64,000 bases of DNA from Ariolimax columbianus (Eukaryota > Mollusca > Gastropoda > Stylommatophora > Arionidae): assembly GCA_036924085.1 (NCBI GenBank), contig JAVGWX010000007.1:31163953-31227952 (forward strand), written 5' to 3'. Each line of letters begins with the position of its first letter. Within the stretch, counting starts at the first letter, position 1. Both the position numbers and the translations under genes were made by a program. Below the pieces are notes generated by a model. That model saw nothing but the letters and a program-made list of their open reading frames with translations. It was not told the DNA's origin and searched no databases. This document shows positions 10,276-21,762 of the stretch, piece after piece.

Positions 10276-13200
10276 GGTGTTGAAGTCGTCTGATCACGTC
10301 ACTCCACTGACCTCTCTTAGTCAGTTTGGAGACTGGTGTTGAAGTCGTCTGATCACGTCACTCCACTGACCTCTCTTAGTCAGTTTGGAGACTGGTGTTG
10401 AAGTCGTCTGATCACGTCACTCCACTGACCTCTCTTAGTCAGTTTGGAGACTGGTGTTGAAGTCGTCTGATCACGTCACTCCACTGACCTCTCTTAGTCG
10501 GTTTGAAGACTGGTGTTGAAGTCGTCTGATCACGTCACTCCACTGACCTCTCTTAGTCAGTTTGGAGACTGGTGTTGAAGTCGTCTGATCACGTCACTCC
10601 ACTGACCTCTCTTAGTCGGTTTGAAGACTGGTGTTGAAGTCGTCTGATCACGTCACTCCACTGACCTCTCTTAGTCAGTTTGGAGACTGGTGTTGAAGTC
10701 GTCTGATCATGTCACTCCACTGACTTCTCTTAGTCAGTTTGGAGACTGGTGTTGAAGTCGTCTGATCATGTCACTCCACTGACCTCTCTTAGTCAGTTTG
10801 GAGACTGGTGTTGAAGTCGTCTGATCACGTCACTCCACTGACCTCTCTTAGTCGGTTTGAAGACTGGTGTTGAAGTCGTCTGATCACGTCACTCCACTGA
10901 CCTCTCTTAGTCAGTTTGGAGACTGGTGTTGAAGTCGTCTGATCATGTCACTCCACTGACCTCTCTTTGTCAGTTTGGAGACTGGTGTTGAAGTCGTCTG
11001 ATCATGTCACTCCACTGACCTCTCTTTGTCAGTTTGGAGACTGGTGTTGAAGTCGTCTGATCACGTCACTCCACTGACCTCTCTTTGTCAGTTTGGAGAC
11101 TGGTGTTGAAGTCGTCTGATCACGTCACTCCACTGACCTCTCTTTGTCAGTTTGGAGACTGGTGTTGAAGTCGTCTGATCACGTCACTCCACTGACCTCT
11201 CTTTGTCAGTTTGGAGACTGGTGTTGAAGTCGTCTGATCACGTCACTCCACTGACCTCTCTTTGTCAGTTTGGAGACTGGTGTTGAAGTCGTCTGATCAC
11301 GTCACTCCACTGACCTCTCTTAGTCAGTTTGGAGACTGGTGTTGAAGTCGTCTGATCACGTCACTCCACTGACCTCTCTTTGTCAGTTTGGAGACTGGTG
11401 TTGAAGTCGTCTGATCACGTCACTCCACTGACCTCTCTTAGTCAGTTTGGAGACTGGTGTTGAAGTCGTCTGATCACGTCACTCCACTGACCTCTCTTTG
11501 TCAGTTTGGAGACTGGTGTTGAAGTCGTCTGATCACGTCACTCCACTGACCTCTCTTTGTCAGTTCGGAGACTGGTGTTGAAGTCGTCTGATCACGTCAC
11601 TCCACTGACCTCTCTTAGTCAGTTTGGAGACTGGTGTTGAAGTCGTCTGATCACGTCACTCCACTGACCTCTCTTAGTCAGTTTGGAGACTGGTGTTGAA
11701 GTCGTCTGATCATGTCACTCCACTGACCTCTCTTAGTCAGTTTGGAGACTGGTGTTGAAGTCGTCTGATCACGTCACTCCACTGACCTCTCTTAGTCGGT
11801 TTGAAGACTGGTGTTGAAGTCGTCTGATCACGTCAAACCACTGACCTCTCTTTGTCAGTTTGGAGACTGGTGTTGAAGTCGTCTGATCATGTCACTCCAC
11901 TGACCTCTCTTTGTCAGTTTGGAGACTGGTGTTGAAGTCGTCTGATCACGTCACTCCACTGACCTCTCTTTGTCAGTTTGGAGACTGGTGTTGAAGTCGT
12001 CTGATCACGTCACTCCACTGACCTCTCTTTGTCAGTTTGGAGACTGGTGTTGAAGTCGTCTGATCACGTCACTCCACTGACCTCTCTTTGTCAGTTTGGA
12101 GACTGGTGTTGAAGTCGTCTGATCACGTCACTCCACTGACCTCTCTTTGTCAGTTTGGAGACTGGTGTTGAAGTCGTCTGATCACGTCACTCCACTGACC
12201 TCTCTTAGTCAGTTTGGAGACTGGTGTTGAAGTCGTCTGATCACGTCACTCCACTGACCTCTCTTTGTCAGTTTGGAGACTGGTGTTGAAGTCGTCTGAT
12301 CACGTCACTCCACTGACCTCTCTTAGTCAGTTTGGAGACTGGTGTTGAAGTCGTCTTATCACGTCACTCCACTGACCTCTCTTTGTCAGTTTGGAGACTG
12401 GTGTTGAAGTCGTCTGATCACGTCACTCCACTGACCTCTCTTTGTCAGTTTGGAGACTGGTGTTGAAGTCGTCTGATCACGTCACTCCACTGACCTCTCT
12501 TAGTCAGTTTGGAGACTGGTGTTGAAGTCGTCTGATCACGTCACTCCACTGACCTCTCTTAGTCAGTTTGGAGACTGGTGTTGAAGTCGTCTGATCATGT
12601 CACTCCACTGACCTCTCTTAGTCAGTTTGGAGACTGGTGTTGAAGTCGTCTGATCACGTCACTCCACTGACCTCTCTTAGTCGGTTTGAAGACTGGTGTT
12701 GAAGTCGTCTGATCACGTCACTCCACTGACCTCTCTTAGTCAGTTTGGAGACTGGTGTTGAAGTCGTCTGATCATGTCACTCCACTGACCTCTCTTTGTC
12801 AGTTTGGAGACTGGTGTTGAAGTCGTCTGATCATGTCACTCCACTGACCTCTCTTTGTCAGTTTGGAGACTGGTGTTGAAGTCGTCTGATCACGTCACTC
12901 CACTGACCTCTCTTTGTCAGTTTGGAGACTGGTGTTGAAGTCGTCTGATCACGTCACTCCACTGACCTCTCTTTGTCAGTTTGGAGACTGGTGTTGAAGT
13001 CGTCTGATCACGTCACTCCACTGACCTCTCTTTGTCAGTTTGGAGACTGGTGTTGAAGTCGTCTGATCACGTCACTCCACTGACCTCTCTTTGTCAGTTT
13101 GGAGACTGGTGTTGAAGTCGTCTGATCACGTCACTCCACTGACCTCTCTTTGTCAGTTTGGAGACTGGTGTTGAAGTCGTCTGATCACGTCACTCCACTG

Positions 13201-14085
13201 ACCTCTCTTTGTCAGTTTGGAGACTGGTGTTGAAGTCGTCTGATCACGTCACTCCACTGACCTCTCTTTGTCAGTTTGGAGACTGGTGTTGAAGTCGTCT
13301 GATCACGTCACTCCACTGACCTCTCTTTGTCAGTTTGGAGACTGGTGTTGAAGTCGTCTGATCATGTCACTCCACTGACCTCTCTTAGTCAGTTTGGAGA
13401 CTGGTGTTGAAGTCGTCTGATCATGTCACTCCACTGACCTCTCTTTGTCAGTTTGGAGACTGGTGTTGAAGTCGTCTGATCATGTCACTCCACTGACCTC
13501 TCTTAGTCAGTTTGGAGACTGGTGTTGAAGTCGTCTGATCATGTCACTCCACTGACCTCTCTTTGTCAGTTTGGAGACTGGTGTTGAAGTCGTCTGATCA
13601 CGTCACTCCACTGACCTCTCTTGGTCAGTTTGGAGACTGGTGTTGAAGTCGTCTGATCATGTCACTCCACTGACCTCTCTTTGTCAGTTTGGAGACTGGT
13701 GTTGAAGTCGTCTGATCATGTCACTCCACTGACCTCTCTTAGTCAGTTTGGAGACTGGTGTTGAAGTCGTCTGATCATGTCACTCCACTGACCTCTCTTT
13801 GTCAGTTTGGAGACTGGTGTTGAAGTCGTCTGATCACGTCACTCCACTGACCTCTCTTTGTCAGTTTGGAGACTGGTGTTGAAGTCGTCTGATCATGTCA
13901 CTCCACTGACCTCTCTTAGTCGGTTTGAAGATTGGTGTTGAAGTCGTCTGATCACGTCACTCCACTGACCTCTCTTTGTCAGTTTGGAGACTGGTGTTGA
14001 AGTCGTCTGATCATGTCACTCCACTGACCTCTCTTTGTCAGTTTGGAGACTGGTGTTGAAGTCGTCTGATCACGTCACTTCACTT
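10268..14085. repeat. 59-bp satellite array, about 65 units, with higher-order pattern
   Basis: Head-to-tail units of exactly 59 bases containing GACTGGTGTTGAAGTCG, TCTGATCACGTCACTCC and ACTGACCTCTCT, then TAGTCAG or TTGTCAG, TTTGGA. Variants are CACG/CATG, TTAGTC/TTTGTC and a CGGTTTGAAG form at 10851, 11795, 12680 and 13919. The spacings between these four (944, 885, 1239) are exact multiples of 59 (16, 15, 21), so no indels have accumulated. There are no spacers between units, so this is satellite DNA and not CRISPR. Confidence 0.97.
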
Positions 14086-14159
14086 TGTTCCCACTAAATA
14101 TTTGTTGTTAAAAGTTGTGTTTTTTTTAAGTCACAGAATGTCTCTTTGCTAATGCGATC

Positions 14160-14415
14160 GTAATTTCAACCTCCCAGCGGCCATCCTCCGTCCAAAATAG
14201 TCCCAAATATGAATACCTCTGCAATTGTTCTATGATGTACACCTAGGTCCTGATATATAATCTTTGAATTTGGCTATTGTCATCGCTTTTATTTTAGAAG
14301 CATTTATCATAATACCAAATGCTTTGGTTGTGTCCTTGATTCTGGTACTTAGTTTTTGTAATAATTTCACTGTCCCTTCTCTGATGGCTAGATCAACCGC
14401 AAAATGGAAGTCCAT
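14160..14415 (-). mobile_element. LINE reverse-transcriptase fragment
   Basis: The minus strand reads MDFHFAVDLAIREG, LLQKLSTRIKDTTKAFGIMI and NASKIKAMT: the FADD-type catalytic block (second Asp intact, first replaced by Val) followed by the region where LINEs read AFGMxIN(x)SKTK. Short, isolated and decayed. The family is uncertain. Confidence 0.65.
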
Positions 14416-14609
14416 GTGCAGGTCTCAGTTCTGCTGTGAGCTTGATGTAGCCGGAAGGAGGATTTTCTGCAAAACGGACTAGGCTGGAACCCCTTATTAC
14501 TCTGCTACGTTTGGGACAATTGCCGCAGAAAGTGGTCAACTGATGGTTGAGTCGATCTCAATAGACTCAAACACCAAAGCAAAGTAGCCTCGCAGCCTGT
14601 TAGGCGCCA

Positions 14610-14934
<325 letters not shown>

Positions 14935-17875
14935 TTCACTAGAGCATGAAGCCCATGGTGGAAAGCCTAAGCAAGGCAATAATGCAAGCCGCCACTGAAA
15001 CCATCCCAAGAGGAGCTAGGAAAAACTATAAGCCCTACTGGAATGATGAGTTACAGAAAGTGGAAGATGCAGTAACAAATGCTAGGATTATGGCAGAACG
15101 AGAAAAATCCATGGAGGCAAACATCGCCCTCAAAGCCGCCGCGGCGAAGTACAAACACACTCTCAAGCAAACAGCAAGAGAAAGTTGGAAAAACAAAACG
15201 GAAAGTTTAAACCTGGACAAAGAAGGGAACAAGCTATGGAAGCTAGTCAGAGCCATGAATGACGAAACCCCGTCAAATAAACAAATTACTATCAAGCAGG
15301 GCGAGAACTTGATCACAGGTAAGAAAGCCGCAAACGCCTTTGTCGATCACTATGCCAGAGCAAACCACATCGAGGTCCCTGCAGATAAGCATACAGACAT
15401 TAGCGAAGAGCTAAAGGGACACGAAAACATAAATACGGCTCCTGAAGAGCACATGATGGCCAAACTAACCATGCGCGAAATGGAAGAGGCTATGAGAACA
15501 CTAAAGAAAAGGAAATCTCCCGGAAAAGACGGGATAACAAACGAAATGCTGATGGGGCTGGGCCAAACAGCGAAGAAAAAACTACTATCAGTCCTGAACC
15601 AAAGCTGGAAAAGGGGTATTGTACCCCAGGCATGGAAAGATGCAATACTGGTACCAGTACCAAAAACAGGAAAGGACAAAACAGATCCGAATGGATACAG
15701 GCCCATAAGCCTACTGAGCTGTGTCGGCAAGCTGATGGAACGGATGATAAACACCAGACTGATGTGGCATCTGGAAGAAAAACGAATACTAATTCCACAG
15801 CAAGCCGGCTTTAGACAGCACAGATCCACTGAGGACCAGGTCATCCTCATAGCCCAGGAGATAGAAGATGCCTACCAGGCACAGAAACACACAGTAGCTG
15901 TTTGGGTGGATCTGGAAAAGGCATTTGACAAAGTCTGGAAGGATGGACTTAGAGTCAAGCTAAGAAGAAGTGATGTCTGTGGGAAGATGTACAAGTGGAT
16001 CAACCACTACCTCAAACAAAGAACGGCCAGAGTCCAAGTACAAGGGCAGATGAGCAAAAAGGTGACACTCGAGCAGGGAGTACCCCAAGGGGGAGTACTG
16101 TCACCCACACTCTTTCTGGTATATATAAACGATATTACAGAGAATATACCAAGAAGAGTCCATAGCTCAATGTTTGCAGACGATCTGGCTATGTGGACCT
16201 CTGAAAAGAATCTCACCATAGCAAGAAATCGGATGCAAACGGCCCTAACATCGCTGGAAGAGTGGGCGAACTCATGGCTGGTCAAAATAAACGAGGAGAA
16301 AACCACGTGCACAATATTCTCGCTCTCATTAAAACCCCAAAGTACCAAACTAAGCCTAAATGGCAAAATCCTGCAGCCAAACGACAACCCAACCTATCTG
16401 GGAGTCACATTTGATCGGCGCATGACATGGAAAAGTCAGATTGAGAGAAACCGAATGAAAGCCAGAGAAAGAATGGCGATCATGAGGAAACTTGCTGGCA
16501 CAAGCTGGGGAGCAGACGAAGGCATACTAAAGAAACTGTACACTGGAAGAGTGAGACCAGTTCTCGAGTATGGCATTTCGGCATGGACAACAGCAGCGAA
16601 GGCGAACTTCGATAAAGTTAACAAACTTCAAAACCAAGCCATGAGAATTATAACAGGTGGCATGAAGTCAACGCCAATTGTAGAACTTGAAAAGATTACA
16701 AAACTGCAATCCATGACCGATAGAAGAGACTGCAGAGCCCAGCTGCAGTCAGAGAAACTCCGAAGACTGACGGACCATCCAATGTACCAGAGACTAAACA
16801 ATTTGGGAAATGGGAAACTCAAGCGGAGAAACTTTGCAGAAATAGCCAAAGCAAAGATGCACGAAGATCCCATAAACGCACTAACAACACCAAAACCCAT
16901 CACTACTGTACGAAAACCTACTTGGAGGCAGGATATATTTCCAGAGGTGGTAGAAAATATACCAGGTATTGCAAACAAAAACTGCCAGAGTGAAAAAGAA
17001 AGGAGAGACACTACCCTAAGCTTCATAACGAAAAGCTACCCAAGCATGGACTGGACCCATGCATACACCGACGGTTCTGTAACAAACACTACACAGAACG
17101 GAGGGGCAGGAGCATTCCTGAACCTACCAAATGGCAGAAATATAACACTGTCATTCGCTACTGGTAAGTACACAAGCAATTTCAGAGCGGAGGCAGAGGC
17201 ACTGAGGGCGGCAGTGGAAGAAATGGTAACACACAGTGAAAATGAGAGCCATATAGTCTTGCTGACAGATGCTCTCGAAGTAGTCACAGCGCTAAAAAGC
17301 CAGAAGAACACTGAGCTTAATGACTTAAGAGCAGCACTCTGCAAACTGTGCCAGCAGTCCGCACCAAAAAGGGTGGTGGTACAGTGGGTTCCGTCACACT
17401 GCAACATCCTAGGCAACGAGGAGGCAGACAGACTGGCAAAAGAAGGTGCAAGGCTACCACAAACAGATACCAGTATGACGTACGAAGAGTCAAAACGGCT
17501 TATCAAAGCCAGATACCTGTCCAAATGGGAAACCGAACATACTGGTTACACCAAAAACGATGCCTATTACCAGTTGAACCGAAGAGAGCAGGTCGTTGTC
17601 TTCAGACTTCGCACTGGCCACAACAGACTGAGGTACCACCTATTCAACAAACTGAAGATAGGGTGTACCGACGAATGCCCGTGCGGTACTGGTAAAATGA
17701 CCACTGAACATCTGCTGCAGAACTGCCCGACATACGAGGATCAGAGAGAGCAGATGTGGCCATTGCCAGTGGAACTGCAAGACAAGCTGTATGGTAGTGG
17801 CGAGAGTCTCAGGATGACCGCCGCTTTTTTCGAGAAAATAATGGTTACTGTCTGACTGTGTACGCAGAAGAAGAA
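14935..17875 (+). mobile_element. Nimb/I-like LINE copy N3 (5'-truncated, intact RT-RNase H)
   Basis: A 2941-bp insertion flanked by the 10-bp duplication GTGTCTATAG. It lacks ORF1 and the endonuclease part of ORF2 but keeps a complete RT and RNase H frame. The 3' end is a very short UTR (CTGTGTACGCAGAAGAAGAA) with no poly-A. It is inserted between a SINE-like element and the rDNA pseudo-unit. Confidence 0.93.
14946..17855 (+). CDS. Reverse transcriptase-RNase H polyprotein of Nimb/I-like LINE
   Basis: 969 codons with no interruption. Residues 1-150 are the linker between the (missing) endonuclease and RT. RT spans about 190-480, with the block KRKSPGKDGITNEML, VPVPKTGKDKTDPNGYRPIS, QAGFRQHRSTEDQ, the first catalytic Asp in VWVDLEKAFDKVW, QGVPQGGVLSPTLF and the catalytic pair in MFADDLAMW. 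RNase H spans about 700-840, with the catalytic acidic residues in AYTDGS, FRAEAEAL, LLTDALE and GNEEADRLAKEG. The C terminus has RLRTGHNRLRYHL and a Cys/His cluster CPCGTGK..EHLLQNCP. The first Met is simply the first ATG after the truncation; the true protein starts further upstream in full-length elements. An intact frame indicates recent insertion. Host function is not implied. Confidence 0.93.
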   Translation: MKPMVESLSKAIMQAATETIPRGARKNYKPYWNDELQKVEDAVTNARIMAEREKSMEANIALKAAAAKYKHTLKQTARESWKNKTESLNLDKEGNKLWKLVRAMNDETPSNKQITIKQGENLITGKKAANAFVDHYARANHIEVPADKHTDISEELKGHENINTAPEEHMMAKLTMREMEEAMRTLKKRKSPGKDGITNEMLMGLGQTAKKKLLSVLNQSWKRGIVPQAWKDAILVPVPKTGKDKTDPNGYRPISLLSCVGKLMERMINTRLMWHLEEKRILIPQQAGFRQHRSTEDQVILIAQEIEDAYQAQKHTVAVWVDLEKAFDKVWKDGLRVKLRRSDVCGKMYKWINHYLKQRTARVQVQGQMSKKVTLEQGVPQGGVLSPTLFLVYINDITENIPRRVHSSMFADDLAMWTSEKNLTIARNRMQTALTSLEEWANSWLVKINEEKTTCTIFSLSLKPQSTKLSLNGKILQPNDNPTYLGVTFDRRMTWKSQIERNRMKARERMAIMRKLAGTSWGADEGILKKLYTGRVRPVLEYGISAWTTAAKANFDKVNKLQNQAMRIITGGMKSTPIVELEKITKLQSMTDRRDCRAQLQSEKLRRLTDHPMYQRLNNLGNGKLKRRNFAEIAKAKMHEDPINALTTPKPITTVRKPTWRQDIFPEVVENIPGIANKNCQSEKERRDTTLSFITKSYPSMDWTHAYTDGSVTNTTQNGGAGAFLNLPNGRNITLSFATGKYTSNFRAEAEALRAAVEEMVTHSENESHIVLLTDALEVVTALKSQKNTELNDLRAALCKLCQQSAPKRVVVQWVPSHCNILGNEEADRLAKEGARLPQTDTSMTYEESKRLIKARYLSKWETEHTGYTKNDAYYQLNRREQVVVFRLRTGHNRLRYHLFNKLKIGCTDECPCGTGKMTTEHLLQNCPTYEDQREQMWPLPVELQDKLYGSGESLRMTAAFFEKIMVTV

Positions 17876-18099
17876 GTGTCTATAGGATGTGATGATGATA
17901 TGATACGATATGATGGACTGTACGTACTAGTTTTTCAAGTATCCCGGAAGAGAGGCAGTCCAGTGTGTCTGTATCCCAGGATCGTCACGTCCTGCCAGAA
18001 ACGTAGCATATGCATGTGAGTGGGGCATCTCCTTGCTCCTTTTATTTTCTCGGCTCCTCTGCAGTGATGGTACGCTTAGCATTCCCCGCCACCTGGGAA

Positions 18100-18690
18100 G
18101 TTGTCACAATAGGTCAGAGGTGCAATGTCCGCCTGTCTGCATCTCTTCTGCGTCCATTGGGATGAGTGATAGCAGACAGAGGTAAAGAACGAGGCAGGAG
18201 TGCATTTAACCAGGGGAAAAGCCTGGTCATAGCACGGGTCGGGCTGAGAGGCGAGCCCCAGGTCTCAACCATATCGTTGTCTCCCGTCGGAGTGGTGCCG
18301 AGATTCAGGGCGGGATTCCGGCTTAGAGGCGTTCGGTCGTAATCCCTCAGATGGTAGCCTCGCACCATTTGCTTATCAGCCAAGCACGTGGATCAAGTGT
18401 CTGAGACCTGCGATTACTCTCGGATTGAGCAGGATTACCTTAGTAACGCCCTGTCATTAGTAGGGTAAAACTGACCTGTCTTCCGAGGGTCTAATACCAG
18501 CACCCGTTCCCTATTAGACCCAGCGATTCAAGAGAGAGCTATTAGTCAGTCAATGATCAAGAGTCTGAAACCTGCGATTCCTCTCGGATTGAGCAGGATT
18601 ACCGTAGCAACGATCTGTCATTAGTAAGGCTGACCTGTCTTCCGAGGGTCTAATTCCAGCACACGTTCCCTATTAGACCCAACGAAAGTG
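18100..18690 (-). pseudogene. 28S rRNA 3' end, decayed, with internal tandem duplication
   Basis: Read on the minus strand it matches the 3' terminal part of 28S rRNA: CTAATAGGGAACGTG, TAGACC..AGACAGGT, TAATCCTGCTCA, CGAGAGGAA-like, TGTGCTTGGCTGA-like, and ATTACGACCGAACGCCTCTAAG followed by AATCCCGCC. The block from CTAATAGGGAACG to GATCAAG occurs twice, at about 18688-18555 and 18524-18391 (offset about 164). It has many substitutions relative to conserved rRNA, so it is non-functional. It joins directly to an 18S fragment; ITS1, 5.8S, ITS2 and the first roughly 90% of 28S are missing. The lower boundary is approximate. Confidence 0.85.
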
Positions 18691-18720
18691 CTCTCGGCCT
18701 GTCAATCATTACATTGTTGG

Positions 18721-19948
18721 CGTGTTGAGTCAAATTAAGCCGCAGGCTCCACTCCCGGTGGTGCCCTTCAGTCAATTCCTTTAAGTTTAAGCTTTTCAAC
18801 CATATTTCCCCCGGAACCCAAACACTTTGGTTTCCCGGAAGCAGTCATCGAGCAACTCCTGCGGATAACTAGTCGGCATTGTTTATGGTCAGAACTACGA
18901 CGGTATCTGATCGTCTTCGCGCCTCTGACTTTCGTTCTTGATTAATGAAAACATTCTTGACAAATGCTCTCGCAGTAGCTCGTCTTGCGGCGATCCAAGA
19001 ATTTCACCTCTAACGCCGCAATACAAATTACCTCGTTTGTCCCTGTTAATCATTATCTCCAGTTCCGAAAACCAACAAAATAGAACCGAGGTCCTATTCC
19101 ATTATTTGATGCACCATTATTCAGGCAGCCGAGATCTGCTTTTAACACTCTAATTTTTTCAAAGTAAACGCCCCGGTCACCCGGGACGCTCAGAGAAGAG
19201 CACCCATGGGAGAGAGCCGGCAGACGGTAGGGCAGGAGACAACGGACAGTGAACCGGCGCCAGACGGACCGCCCGCCTGCGCTTGAGATCCAACTACGAG
19301 CTTTTTAACTGCAGCAACTTTAATATACGCTATTGGAGCTGGAATTACCGTGGCTGCTGGCACCAGACTTGCCCTGCAATAGATCCTCGTTAAAGGGTTT
19401 AAAGTGCACTCATTCCAATTACGGGGCCTCAAAAGAGTCCTGTATTGTTATTTTTTCTCACTACCTCCCCGTGCCGGGAGTTGGTAAGTTGTGGGCCTGC
19501 TGCCTTCCTTGGATGTGGTAGCCGTTTCTCATGCTCCCTCTCCGGAATCGAACCCTGATTCCATGTTACCCGTTACAAACATGGTAGGCATGTCACGTAC
19601 ATCGACATTTGATAGGGCAGACATTTGAAAGATGCGTCGCCGGCACATAAGGCCAGGCGATCAGCACAAAGTTATCCAGAGTCACCAGTGGGGACGCCGC
19701 AACCCCGCGAGGGGAAACGACGATTGGTTTTGAACTAATAAAAGCGCTCTTTCCGCGAGGGTCGGAGCTTGGTAAGCTTGTATTAGCTCTAGAATTGCTA
19801 CAGTTATCCAAGTAGGATCGTGTCATCTAAGGAACCTCTACTGATTTAATGAGCCATTCACGGTTTCACCGTAAGACAGTGTGAACTTAGGCATGCATGG
19901 CTTAATCTTTGAGGCAAGCATATGACTACTGGCAGTATCAACCAGATA
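18721..19948 (-). pseudogene. 18S rRNA, 5' two thirds, decayed
   Basis: The minus strand starts at 19948 with TATCTGGTTGATACTGCCAG (the universal 18S 5' end with one change) and continues through CATGCATGCCTAAG, GAATCAGGGTTCGATTCCGG, AGCTCCAATAGCGTATATTAAAG, TTAGAGGTGAAATTCTTGGA and CTTAAAGGAATTGAC to GACTCAACACG at 18721, where homology stops. The length, 1228 bp, is what is expected for this portion of a roughly 1.85-kb 18S. The otherwise invariant 530 loop reads GCCAGCAGCCACGGTAA (19345-19361 on the + strand), with G to A at a CpG; GAATTGACTGAAGGG also deviates. These changes mark a pseudogene. Confidence 0.93.
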
Positions 19949-20580
19949 TCTGTCGGAGACGGACGAACCATACACATCGGTCGGCGAAGGATGGATGTGT
20001 AAAAAGCCTCACGAGGATGTCCGCAGGGACCGACTGACGGACGGACGGTTGTTCCGTCCCTCACTCCGTCGACCTAGGGACCGCCTGGACGGGGCCTCCG
20101 TACATACACCAACCGACAGACCGGTTGCTTGCTCGGGGAGAGATGACAGCACTCTGTGCAAAACAGATCCCAACGACCCCGGCGATGATTTTCACTCGGA
20201 CTGGAGACGATTTTTGCCTGCCCGCCTGCCCTTTTCCGACCGGTTGGTCGGGCGAGGACAGTGCCTTTAGGCACGATTCCTGCTTTCCATTTGCCGGTCA
20301 CAAGCTCATTGCGAGAGAAGGACCTCAAGCGAGACGAACTGTCGAGATTGACTATATGCGCTAGCCTTCGACGAACCACACGGACTGACAAAGCTTCTCG
20401 ATACGGACTACAGTAACGCATCTTTACCAGAGGTACGACTCCACCCAATTGGTCCTGCTAGAGTGCCGGGGAGGGGCGGGCGAGCTTGGTAGGCAAGCCG
20501 CCCTCTCTTTCCGCCTGGCGGGACTGAGATCGCTGTACGAACACTGGATGCGAGCTAATTGAGCCATCGAGAGACTAGCC
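19949..20580 (-). other. Presumed 5' external transcribed spacer of the rDNA fragment
   Basis: GC-rich sequence directly upstream of the 18S 5' end in the rDNA orientation, unlike the AT-rich surroundings. It ends abruptly at a (TA)n tract at 20583. It is called ETS by position and composition only; no motif proves it, and a promoter is not identifiable. Confidence 0.55.
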
Positions 20581-20582
20581 CC

Positions 20583-21762
<1,180 letters not shown>

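Noticed and set aside
10268..14085. CRISPR-like regular repeat array
   Set aside because: Units of 59 bp are contiguous, with no unique spacers; the genome is eukaryotic. It is satellite DNA.
15350..17524. Several minus-strand frames of 100-166 residues
   Set aside because: Shadows of the 969-codon RT-RNase H frame of copy N3.
18114..18383. 89-residue minus-strand frame
   Set aside because: It lies inside the 28S rRNA pseudogene.
18100..19948. Functional rRNA genes
   Set aside because: The 18S is truncated at about two thirds, the 530 loop is mutated, 5.8S is missing and only the 28S 3' end remains.
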